NCBI GenBank assembly: GCA_017465085.1 | Contig: JAFTWW010000003.1 | Span: forward strand, 1-41,337 | DNA: 41,337 nucleotides | Direction of reading: 5' to 3' | DNA from: Clostridia bacterium | GTDB lineage: Bacteria; Bacillota; Clostridia; Oscillospirales; Acutalibacteraceae | Shown: piece after piece, positions 1-6,341 of the stretch | Layout of the letters: every line of letters starts with the position of its first letter | How positions within the stretch are numbered: the stretch's first letter is position 1 | The notes under the pieces: model-generated | Told to the model about the DNA's origin: nothing | Database searches by the model: none | What the model saw: only the letters and a program-made list of their open reading frames with translations | Translations under genes and position numbers: made by a program

Positions 1-361
1 AAGGGTCCTCTATATCCTTTGGTCTATCGGTAAAATCAAGCAGGCGGCAGACCTTATTTTTATCATCTTCGCCGATAATACTTAAAAGGCGGGGCATATT
101 ATACTGCTCCATAACGATGATATAATCAAACTCATCGTAATCCTCCCGCGTTATCTGGCGGGCGGCGTGAGGGCTGAAAGGAATACTGTGCCTTTTAAGC
201 GTTGCGGCGGCGGGCGGATAGATGGGATTGCCTATCTCCTCGCGGGATACCGCCTTGGACTCTGTATGAACATCAAAATCCTTTGCCATATCCTTGAATA
301 TAAACTCCGCCATTGGACTTCGGCAGATGTTCCCATGGCACAAAAACATTACTTTTATCAT
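1..361 (-). CDS. Low-molecular-weight protein tyrosine phosphatase, 5' part only
   Basis: The reverse strand opens with ATG at 361 behind an AGGAGT ribosome site (368-373) and stays open to the window edge, about 120 codons of a family normally near 150 residues. The protein begins MIKVMFLCHGNICRSPMAE, which carries the phosphate-binding loop C8-x5-R14-S of LMW-PTPs (C8 nucleophile, R14 phosphate ligand). The last visible residues, around LLDFTDRP and then EDP, match the loop holding the general-acid Asp of the family, so the active site is essentially complete and only the C-terminus is cut by the window. These enzymes dephosphorylate tyrosine in the cytoplasm, often on polysaccharide-export kinases, or serve as arsenate-reductase-like proteins. 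No partner kinase is visible. The call is firm; the substrate is unknown. Confidence 0.9.
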   Translation of the reverse strand, partial: MIKVMFLCHGNICRSPMAEFIFKDMAKDFDVHTESKAVSREEIGNPIYPPAAATLKRHSIPFSPHAARQITREDYDEFDYIIVMEQYNMPRLLSIIGEDDKNKVCRLLDFTDRPKDIEDP

Positions 362-374
362 AATTTTACTCCTG

Positions 375-785
375 CTAAATTGATATATCATCGGCTCCCT
401 CTGACGAGGGAGCTGTCAGCAAAGCTGACTGAGGGAGAGATTTTTTAACAGCCAAATCTATATATTCACATGCTCCGTTAAAATTACGGTCAATATCTAA
501 ATTGGAAACTCTTAAAACAGTTAAAGTCATTTTCTCTAGTTCTTTTGCGCGAATATTATCCTTTTTAATTTGTTCCGAAGTATAGTGGCCTCCACCATCA
601 AGTTCAACAACCAGTCTTGCTTTAGCGCAATAAAAATCCACGATATAGTTTCCAATGGATTTTTGTCTTTGAAAACGCAAGGGATAATTTCTCAAAAAAT
701 TATACCATAATTTTCGCTCCCAAGGCGTCATGTTTTTCCTTAAAACTTTCGCAAGAGGGATATTAGATTTATTATACTTTTTCAT
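375..785 (-). CDS. DUF559 (Vsr-like) endonuclease-domain protein
   Basis: This 136-residue protein matches the DUF559 family of small PD-(D/E)XK-type, Vsr-like nuclease folds. It has an N-terminal helix with the typical TPWERKLWYNFLRN pattern, then a core with the acidic residues of VDFYC and VELDGGGH (about residues 48-66). The last ~20 residues (SLPQSALLTAPSSEG) are encoded by a palindromic repeat, so the C-terminus is repeat-derived rather than part of the fold. The gene sits between two inverted copies of that repeat and ends 13 bp before the phosphatase start on the same strand. The ribosome site before ATG 783-785 is weak. No substrate or activity can be read from the sequence. DUF559 genes are often found singly in clostridial genomes, and the flanking repeats suggest it moves with them. 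Confidence 0.75.
   Translation of the reverse strand: MKKYNKSNIPLAKVLRKNMTPWERKLWYNFLRNYPLRFQRQKSIGNYIVDFYCAKARLVVELDGGGHYTSEQIKKDNIRAKELEKMTLTVLRVSNLDIDRNFNGACEYIDLAVKKSLPQSALLTAPSSEGADDISI
395..439. repeat. Palindromic intergenic element, left copy flanking the DUF559 gene
   Basis: This is a compound palindrome with the order CTCCCTCTGACGAGGGAG, then a GTCAGCAAAGCTGAC hairpin, then TGAGGGAGAG. It overlaps the 3' end of the DUF559 gene, whose last codons it encodes. A related copy lies in inverted orientation at 797-846 on the far side of the gene. Confidence 0.8.
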
Positions 786-796
786 TTTCTATTATT

Positions 797-846
797 CTCT
801 CCCTCCGTCAAAACTTCGTTTTGCCACCTCCCTCGTCAGAGGGAGG
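797..846. repeat. Palindromic intergenic element, right copy flanking the DUF559 gene
   Basis: Read on the reverse strand, this copy has the same order as the left copy: CTCCCTCTGACGAGGGAG, an inner hairpin, GGAGGGAGAG. The inner hairpin here has a different sequence (CAAAACGAAGTTTTG core). The outer arms are near-identical to those at 395-439, so the pair forms inverted repeats around the gene. Confidence 0.8.
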
Positions 847-1118
847 CACTATTCACTACAGATCTTATATATACTATAACATTTTATAATAAGGGTTTCA
901 AATCTTTTCTGTTTTGGTCGTTATGTTAATACCTTTTACAAGCTCGGCATACTGGAAAGAAGTCCATCCCGTCGTCAAGAGTTACGCCATTAACATAGAA
1001 GCCGAAAAAAGCGGCTTTTGAGCAGCGGAACAGATACCGATAAATTAAAATCCCGCTACCATCATTATAGCTGGTTTTCCAGCTATGTACAGGCGGCGGG
1101 AACGAGGAACAATGCGGC
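847..1118. other. Intergenic stretch with a short possible gene remnant
   Basis: No convincing gene was found here. On the plus strand, 893-1021 is an open frame ending at TGA. From the only ATG (923) it would give 33 residues, including AYWKEVHPVVKSYAINIE, which looks protein-like but has no recognisable family and no good ribosome site. It could be the end of a decayed gene. A perfect hairpin, ATAGCTGG-TTTT-CCAGCTAT, lies at 1067-1086 without a following T run. Confidence 0.25.
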
Positions 1119-1147
1119 TTGATTTCTATATACGATTGCTATATAAT
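1119..1147 (+). promoter_or_regulatory. Probable promoter for the small membrane protein
   Basis: TTGATT (1119-1124) and TATAAT (1142-1147) are separated by exactly 17 bases and lie about 55 bases upstream of ATG 1201. Confidence 0.6.
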
Positions 1148-1200
1148 TTAATTAAGCAAACAGTTCACAAAACTTAAATTTGACAAAGGGGTATGATTGT

Positions 1201-1350
1201 ATGAAAAAAGCCATTCTCGCAGTTGTTATAACACTTCTGGTAAGCTTATTTGTGATGGGCGTTTTTTATGAAACGCTGGAATTCGGCTTACTTGCCGCTA
1301 TTCTTATTATGGGCGGTTTTATTATCTACTTCAACGAGAAAAAGAAGTAA
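1201..1350 (+). CDS. Small membrane protein, 49 residues, unknown function
   Basis: ATG at 1201 follows AAAGGGG and a sigma-A-like promoter, and opens a 49-residue frame to TAA at 1348-1350. The protein has a Lys-rich N-terminus and two hydrophobic stretches, about residues 4-20 (AILAVVITLLVSLFVMG) and 26-42 (EFGLLAAILIMGGFIIYF). It ends NEKKK, so both ends are probably cytoplasmic and the protein a two-helix hairpin. A longer frame on the same strand (from 1268) overlaps it out of register and has no ribosome site. Size, the promoter and the charge pattern support a real small protein. I do not recognise a family. Confidence 0.6.
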   Translation: MKKAILAVVITLLVSLFVMGVFYETLEFGLLAAILIMGGFIIYFNEKKK

Positions 1351-1383
1351 GCCGCTTCCAATATGTCTAATAAATAAAAATGT

Positions 1384-1426
1384 GTTTGCGAAGCAAACGG
1401 TATATTATATTGTCGGCTTTGTCGAC
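1384..1426. repeat. Two tri-loop mini-palindromes
   Basis: GTTTGC-GAA-GCAAAC (1384-1398) and a one-mismatch GTCGGC-TTT-GTCGAC (1412-1426) lie in the gap between the small membrane protein and the lipoprotein. The same design (6-7 bp stem, 3-base loop, varying sequence) recurs at several other intergenic sites in this window. The rest of the 1351-1606 gap shows no gene. Confidence 0.6.
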
Positions 1427-1606
1427 TCCGATTTTATTCTTTATTCTTTCTTATTTATTATTTTGGCAATCGGTAAGCGCCGACGCTATAACACCAATAT
1501 ACCATTTTCCGTTAAAACTTGCAAGTTAATATCCCTGCGTATAGGACTTGTTTTTAGTTACATATTGGTATATAATCAGGTTAGATGAAAATAGGGAGTG
1601 TGTAAA

Positions 1607-2035
1607 TTGAAAAAGATATCAATTGTTTTTGTTTTAATGATGCTTATCATCTTATCCGCTTGCTCTAAAAATAAGCTTTTTGATATTAACCACGAAACCT
1701 ATTCTTCAGATAAATTAGAATTTGTTACCGAAAAGGAAAGCTATTCTTCGAATGATACCGTGATCCGCTACTCCATAACGAATATCGGCGCCGATGAAAA
1801 CTGTATAGCAGGCGATGATAACTGTTTTGAACTTCATAAATTAGTTGATGGCGAGTGGAAACGGGTTGGAGCAAAAATTGACCACAGCTGGACCTTAGAG
1901 GGCCTTATTTTATATCCAAATCAAACAGAGGTTAGGGAAATTATTCTTGAAGAATTTTTTCATTTGCCTTTAGAAAAAGGCACCTACCGAATTGCTGTAG
2001 AAGACCTTGTTTCAAACACCTTTGAAATTTCCTGA
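1607..2035 (+). CDS. Lipoprotein with a bacterial Ig-like domain
   Basis: The preferred start is TTG at 1607, eight bases after AGGGAG. It gives a 142-residue protein whose N-terminus (MKKISIVFVLMMLIILSAC) is a lipoprotein signal with lipobox LSAC, so mature lipid-modified Cys is residue ~19. The alternative GTG at 1598 overlaps the ribosome site. The mature part has YSSNDTVIRYSITNIG, a central W-containing segment (DGEWKRVG) and a final LPLEKGTYRIAVE motif. This is the pattern of the small Ig-like (Big_14-type) domain found on Firmicute lipoproteins. The protein would be anchored on the outer face of the membrane; its ligand is unknown. A strong terminator follows at once. Confidence 0.75.
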   Translation: MKKISIVFVLMMLIILSACSKNKLFDINHETYSSDKLEFVTEKESYSSNDTVIRYSITNIGADENCIAGDDNCFELHKLVDGEWKRVGAKIDHSWTLEGLILYPNQTEVREIILEEFFHLPLEKGTYRIAVEDLVSNTFEIS

Positions 2036-2045
2036 TAATATAATT

Positions 2046-2080
2046 AACCCCTTTGATTTTTTGCGAAATCAAAGGGGTTT
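2046..2080. terminator. Rho-independent terminator, bidirectional
   Basis: A long stem, AACCCCTTTGATTT paired with AAATCAAAGGGGTT, with a short loop and a T run on each strand. It serves the lipoprotein gene on the plus strand and the convergent U32 gene on the minus strand. Confidence 0.9.
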
Positions 2081-2091
2081 TAATATTTCTA

Positions 2092-3129
2092 TTAAACCTC
2101 GGAAAGATAAAGCTTTTCGAGCTCTTTTTTTGAAATGAGCATACCTTTTGCCGCTTCCTTACAGTAGCCGCATTGCTCACACCTACGGGAGCAATTGCTT
2201 GTTCTCTCAAACCAATCGGCAGGAAATTTTGTGGCGTCAAGAATATGCCCCTTAAATCTACGGGAGTAGCCGGGCTCGGTTAAATCAAGCATATTGCCCG
2301 AAAATCTGCCTCTTATATAGGCGCCTATTACTCTGCGGGGATTTGAGTGCATACGGGTTGCAAGCTTGATTTCGGAAAAATATGGCTCGTAGCGGGTAAT
2401 ATCCTGCGGCCTTATCCAGCTTTCCTGCAGGAACACCGCCGCCGCATCCTCGGGAGTTAGCCCCTCCATCATATCCCAGCAGGGACTTGGGTTATGACTC
2501 ATAGCGTTATCATAACCGCAGGCTCCGCCCTCGTGGGCTACAAGGTTATCGTGAAAGGTGTGAAAGGGGCAGGTGTAAAGACAGCCCGAATTTGCAAGCA
2601 ACTTAAGTTCCTTGCCGTTCTGCTTACACCAGCCTGAGAGCCGCTCTATTCTATCAAAATCGCGGTTAAATTCCCTTTGCATATAAAAGCCATCGAAATC
2701 CTCCCCTAAATATCTCATAGCCTGCTCGGTGCCTATCCACATATTAACCGAGGCGCATATTTTTATATGGGGGAACTCCTTTTTAACCACCTTCGCCACA
2801 AAGGGAGAGGTGGTGGTGATATCGGTGATATCAAGCCTTTTTGCCATATCCTCTACGGTGCCGATTATCTCCTTTTGAAACTCAGAGGAAACCGCCTTAT
2901 CGCCGTAGCAATTAGCGTTATAAAGGAGGGTGAGATTTACGCCCTCATCCCTTATATAACGCAGTTCATCAAGCATATATTCCGCCGCCTCCTGCTCCAC
3001 GGCGCTACGGGCGCTGTTAAGCCCCAGGGGCGCAAAATACACGCTGTTTATATTTTCTTTATAGTCGTTTACTATATCTGCAACCGAATCCAATTCATCG
3101 GGCAGTTGATAACCAATCGAAAATTTCAT
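2092..3129 (-). CDS. U32-family (peptidase/hydroxylase-fold) Fe-S protein
   Basis: This 345-residue protein resembles the U32 superfamily (annotated as peptidase U32, and including UbiU/UbiV and RlhA-type proteins). An N-terminal TIM-barrel-like part has strands such as VNLTLLYNANCYG. Next comes the segment NSGCLYTCPFHTFHDN with paired Cys, then ACGYD. The Cys-rich tail reads CSRRCEQCGYC (about residues 312-322) and would bind an Fe-S cluster. Known family members act in anaerobic hydroxylation of ubiquinone precursors or of 23S rRNA; the substrate here cannot be told. It starts 5 bp after the QueG-like gene with no clear ribosome site, so the two are probably translationally coupled in one operon from the promoter at 4195-4223. 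Confidence 0.7.
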   Translation of the reverse strand: MKFSIGYQLPDELDSVADIVNDYKENINSVYFAPLGLNSARSAVEQEAAEYMLDELRYIRDEGVNLTLLYNANCYGDKAVSSEFQKEIIGTVEDMAKRLDITDITTTSPFVAKVVKKEFPHIKICASVNMWIGTEQAMRYLGEDFDGFYMQREFNRDFDRIERLSGWCKQNGKELKLLANSGCLYTCPFHTFHDNLVAHEGGACGYDNAMSHNPSPCWDMMEGLTPEDAAAVFLQESWIRPQDITRYEPYFSEIKLATRMHSNPRRVIGAYIRGRFSGNMLDLTEPGYSRRFKGHILDATKFPADWFERTSNCSRRCEQCGYCKEAAKGMLISKKELEKLYLSEV

Positions 3130-3134
3130 AATTA

Positions 3135-4154
3135 TTACAGTAAGGTTTTATCCTTGCTCTTCTTCTGACCCACCACAATATCGGGATAGAGGGAACGGTC
3201 TATCTTCCAATGCTTAAAGCCTGGCTTACGGAAGGGGGTGGTAAACTTTTTGGTGAGCCTACCTGTTTTTTCAAGGTGATTATAGCATTCTCTCATACAG
3301 CCTCTTGCGCCCTCAAGGGCAGAGCCGTGGCGCATATAAAGCTCTATGCCAACGGCCTGCTCAAGCACGGGGCTACCCATCCAGAGCTGATTATAATCCT
3401 CGGGCTTAACGCCTGTTGCTAAGAAGGGGTTATAATCGGGATCACCGCCGCGGTAGGCTACGGAACATGCCTTAAGATCAAGCTTTGCATACTCAACATC
3501 ATGACCTGCAATTGTGATGTGCTCGGATTCATCCATAGAAATAGCGTGACCCGTACAGCTTCTTGCGCAAATTTTACAGCGGTCGCAAATCTTGCCCTCA
3601 AAAATGGGATCGGGCTCAAGCTCGGCGGTGGTAAGCAGGCAGGCAAATCTCTGTAAGGGACCAAACTCGGGGGTGAGGAAAACCTTACTCCAACCGTATT
3701 CGCCAAGACCTGCCGCATAGGCCGCCACACGCTGATCTATCATAACATCGGGGCAGGGCTTATCGGGTGAAACGGGAACGCTTACCGAAGGATCGTCGGG
3801 CTCCTTATCAAAATATACGCTGGGGCGAAGATAAATATTGGGCAGGGGTACCGATTCATAGCCCTCATCCTCTAAATAACAGCACAGCTCACGCAATACC
3901 ACGGGGCCGAAGACCTCGTTGATGCCTGCATAGCCCATAGCAGTATAGGTTGAGAAGAAGGTGCCCTCCTCAATGCCGCGAAGATATCCGCGGGGTATTC
4001 TGAATGCCAATACTATACAGCTTTTGGCATCGGGCTGTATGTAACGGGGGTCCTGCTCCTTAGGAGCGCCCTCAAAACGATCCATAGAGGCGATACCGCA
4101 TAGATCTGCGCCCAACTGTTTTGCTAATCTTTTAATTCCTTCTGATGTTACCAT
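3135..4154 (-). CDS. QueG-like 4Fe-4S reductase-family protein
   Basis: This 339-residue protein has the layout of epoxyqueuosine reductase (QueG) relatives. The N-terminal region (GADLCGIASMDRF, then VLAFRIPRG) belongs to the corrinoid-binding reductase fold. A ferredoxin-like motif, CDRCKICARSCTGHAI, lies near residues 188-203, and a further Cys (KACSVAYRGG) follows. QueG normally carries two 4Fe-4S clusters and cobalamin. The second cluster motif is incomplete here, so this is better called a QueG-like paralogue than true QueG. TTGGAGGAAA lies just upstream of ATG 4152-4154. The next gene on the strand is the U32 protein. Confidence 0.7.
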   Translation of the reverse strand: MVTSEGIKRLAKQLGADLCGIASMDRFEGAPKEQDPRYIQPDAKSCIVLAFRIPRGYLRGIEEGTFFSTYTAMGYAGINEVFGPVVLRELCCYLEDEGYESVPLPNIYLRPSVYFDKEPDDPSVSVPVSPDKPCPDVMIDQRVAAYAAGLGEYGWSKVFLTPEFGPLQRFACLLTTAELEPDPIFEGKICDRCKICARSCTGHAISMDESEHITIAGHDVEYAKLDLKACSVAYRGGDPDYNPFLATGVKPEDYNQLWMGSPVLEQAVGIELYMRHGSALEGARGCMRECYNHLEKTGRLTKKFTTPFRKPGFKHWKIDRSLYPDIVVGQKKSKDKTLL

Positions 4155-4194
4155 ATATCATTTCCTCCAATATAAAGGGTTGCAATTTAATATA

Positions 4195-4223
4195 ATTATA
4201 ACAGAGGATTTTTAGCTAAACAA
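4195..4223 (-). promoter_or_regulatory. Promoter of the QueG-like/U32 operon
   Basis: On the reverse strand, TTGTTT (4218-4223) and TATAAT (4195-4200) are 17 bases apart, about 40 bases before the start at 4154. Confidence 0.7.
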
Positions 4224-4275
4224 TCTTACTTAAACTCATAAAAGTGCTGTTTTGTTGCATTATTTCCCTTTTCCC

Positions 4276-4303
4276 TTGACTTTTATTCCCGAAACAATAA
4301 AAT
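4276..4303 (+). promoter_or_regulatory. Promoter of the radical SAM-rhaM-nitroreductase operon
   Basis: TTGACT (4276-4281) and TAAAAT (4298-4303) have a 16-base spacer, about 38 bases before the TTG start at 4341. It is divergent from the promoter at 4195-4223. Confidence 0.65.
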
Positions 4304-4340
4304 AAAGGCATATGCTGTTATATGAATCAGGAGGATTTTT

Positions 4341-5390
4341 TTGGATTTTAAGGAACCTATGTATTATCTGCGACCCGATAGCGATCCTGCGGATAGGCCT
4401 CGAAAAATATATATTGAGCCAACCTCCCTATGCAATCTCAACTGTTCTATATGCTTCCGCCACGGCTGGATAAACGAGGGCTTCGGCAATATGGATTTTG
4501 CGGTGTTTTCTACCCTTGCAGAAGAGATAGGCTCCATAGAGAGCGTTGAGGAGATATTTTTCGGCGGTATGGGCGAGCCGCTGTTTCACCCCCATATATG
4601 CTCTATGATAAGGGCTTTGCCTAAAAGCAAAAAAATATCTCTGCTCACAAACGGCACCCTGCTTGATGAGACCTTAAGCCGCGAGCTTATTTCTTCGGGA
4701 CTTAATGAGTTATGGATTTCTATGGATGGCTTTTGCAAAGAGATTTATGAAAATATTCAGCTCGGCAGTAGGTTTGACCTTATTATTAAAAACCTTGAGG
4801 GCTTTAACAGGGCTCGGGCGGGAACCGATACGCGCCTTGGCATAACCTTTGTAGTAACCCCCGAAAATGTTGAACAGCTTAAGCTTATAAACGAATTTGC
4901 CGACCGCTTTAATGCGGATATACTCAACATAAGCCATATGATACCCGCCTCCCCCGTAAAGAAGGAGGATACCCTTTATGAGAGAGAGGATATTCCCGTT
5001 GGCAAGATGCGCCGATTTGAAGGCAAGGCTGACACTAAGGAAGAATACGTTTGCCCCTTTGTAACCTCGGGGGCGGTATTTATAAGGTGGGATGGCAGGG
5101 TTGCCCCTTGTATGCAGCTGCTTCACAACTGCCACACCTATCTATACGAAGAAAAGCGGAAAATCACCGCGTTTTTCTACGGAGATATACATAATCAGAG
5201 CCTTATGGATTGTTGGTGTAACCCCGATTACAAGGAGTTCAGAGAAAGGGTGAGAATATTCTATTTCCCCTTCTGCACAATCTGTTGGGGCTGTGAGGAT
5301 AGGAAAGAAAATCTTACCGATTGCGTATATGGAGAGGCTCCCACCTGCGGAGCTTGTTTATGGGCAACAGGCAAGATGTTTTGTCCATAA
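4341..5390 (+). CDS. Radical SAM/SPASM protein, tungsten-oxidoreductase maturase type
   Basis: TTG at 4341 is the start, six bases after AGGAGG (4329-4334), giving 349 residues. C31-x3-C35-x2-C38 (CNLNCSICF) is the radical SAM cluster, followed by the GGMGEPLF motif that contacts SAM. The C-terminal third is a Cys-rich SPASM-like region: CPFVTSG, APCMQLLHNC, CWC, FPFCTICWGCEDR and finally CGACLWATGKMFCP. This ending closely resembles the radical SAM proteins found with tungsten-containing aldehyde ferredoxin oxidoreductases (Cmo/W-maturase type). No such oxidoreductase or pterin-cofactor gene is in the window, so the partner is missing or elsewhere. Rhamnose mutarotase and nitroreductase genes follow at 17 and 35 bp. 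Radical SAM membership is certain; the maturase role is inferred from the tail. Confidence 0.7.
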   Translation: MDFKEPMYYLRPDSDPADRPRKIYIEPTSLCNLNCSICFRHGWINEGFGNMDFAVFSTLAEEIGSIESVEEIFFGGMGEPLFHPHICSMIRALPKSKKISLLTNGTLLDETLSRELISSGLNELWISMDGFCKEIYENIQLGSRFDLIIKNLEGFNRARAGTDTRLGITFVVTPENVEQLKLINEFADRFNADILNISHMIPASPVKKEDTLYEREDIPVGKMRRFEGKADTKEEYVCPFVTSGAVFIRWDGRVAPCMQLLHNCHTYLYEEKRKITAFFYGDIHNQSLMDCWCNPDYKEFRERVRIFYFPFCTICWGCEDRKENLTDCVYGEAPTCGACLWATGKMFCP

Positions 5391-5407
5391 AAAAAGGAGT
5401 TGAAAAA

Positions 5408-5731
5408 ATGGAAAGATACGCCTGGAAAGCAAGAATTTTAGATGGAAAGCTGGATGAATACATCCGCCGCCACGATAATATCTGGCCTGAAATGAAGGAG
5501 GTTTTATCGAGGGCGGGAATCCGCAACTATACTATATGGAACGTGGGCGATGAGCTCTTTGGCTATTATGAGTGCGATAGCGTGAAGGAGGCGGGCCGCG
5601 TTCAGAGTGAAAGCGCCGTTGTGGAAAAATGGAACGAATATATGAAGGATGTTATGGTGATGGAGCGAGATCCCGTAACGGGCGCTCAGCCGTTGCTTAA
5701 GCAGGTTTTCTCCTTCGGTATTGAAAAATAG
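5408..5731 (+). CDS. rhaM: L-rhamnose mutarotase
   Basis: This 107-residue protein of the dimeric ferredoxin-like RhaM family interconverts alpha and beta anomers of L-rhamnose (or a related 6-deoxy sugar) in the cytoplasm. It begins MERYAWKARI and carries the family's YIRRHDNIWPEM motif (catalytic Tyr and His region), then IRNYTIWN and LFGYYECD. The start is ATG 5408, eight bases after AGGAG (5395-5399). A longer frame from 5321 overlaps the previous gene and is rejected. It sits in a three-gene operon with no rhamnose isomerase, kinase or aldolase nearby, so its sugar substrate here is uncertain. Confidence 0.85.
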   Translation: MERYAWKARILDGKLDEYIRRHDNIWPEMKEVLSRAGIRNYTIWNVGDELFGYYECDSVKEAGRVQSESAVVEKWNEYMKDVMVMERDPVTGAQPLLKQVFSFGIEK

Positions 5732-5766
5732 CAGGAAAAGCCGTATAATACTGATGAGGTGTTTTT

Positions 5767-6297
5767 ATGGATTTTTCTGAGATTTGTTTAATGCGGCAAT
5801 CCTGCCGAAAATATGATACCGAAAGGGATATAGAAAAGGAAAAGCTTGATGCGGTGCTTACGGCCGCCCGCCTTGCGCCCTCCGCCTGCAACGGTCAACC
5901 CTATCACATTACCGTTTGCAAGGGTGAGCTTGCAAAACAGGTGGGAAGAGCCACTATGAGTATGGGGCTTAACGGCTTTGCAGATGAGGCTCCCGTTTTG
6001 CTCGTTATCTCGGATGAGCCCTATGTTAAATCTGCGGCTCTCGGCGCTAAAATCTCGGGCAGCGATTATCGTTCTATGGATATCGGTATTCTTGCGGCTT
6101 ACATTACAGCCGCCGCAACCGAGCAGGGATTATCAAGTTGTATTTTAGGTTGGCTTAACTGCGAAAAGATACAAAAGCTTTGTTCCCTTGAAAACGAGGT
6201 CAGCCTTGTTATAACGCTGGGCTATGCCCATCCCGAAGATAAGCTACGGAACAAAAAGAGAAAAAGCATAGAAGAGCTTGTAAGCGAAAAGGAATAA
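5767..6297 (+). CDS. Nitroreductase-family FMN protein
   Basis: This 176-residue protein is a typical small nitroreductase. FMN-contacting residues lie in MRQSCRKYD (about 9-17), followed by LAPSACNGQPYHI (about 36-48), the dimer core SMDIGILAAYITAAATEQGL and the C-terminal VITLGYAHPED. Such enzymes use NAD(P)H and FMN to reduce nitro groups, quinones or other electron-poor compounds; the physiological substrate is unknown. It is last in the operon starting at 4341 and ends at a strong terminator. Confidence 0.85.
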   Translation: MDFSEICLMRQSCRKYDTERDIEKEKLDAVLTAARLAPSACNGQPYHITVCKGELAKQVGRATMSMGLNGFADEAPVLLVISDEPYVKSAALGAKISGSDYRSMDIGILAAYITAAATEQGLSSCILGWLNCEKIQKLCSLENEVSLVITLGYAHPEDKLRNKKRKSIEELVSEKE

Positions 6298-6299
6298 AT

Positions 6300-6330
6300 A
6301 AAAAGGAGTAGGCTCGGCCTACTCCTTTTT
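6300..6330. terminator. Rho-independent terminator between convergent genes
   Basis: AAAAAGGAGTAGGC, loop TCG, GCCTACTCCTTTTT. The U and A tracts on both sides let it stop both the nitroreductase operon and the minus-strand symporter. Confidence 0.9.
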
Positions 6331-6341
6331 GATATTTATTT

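Noticed and set aside
167-448. Plus-strand 93-codon frame
   Set aside because: It lies antisense to the tyrosine phosphatase, whose active-site motif is unmistakable, and runs into a palindromic repeat.
1268-1588. Plus-strand 106-codon frame
   Set aside because: It overlaps the small membrane protein out of frame, passes through two mini-palindromes and lacks a ribosome site.
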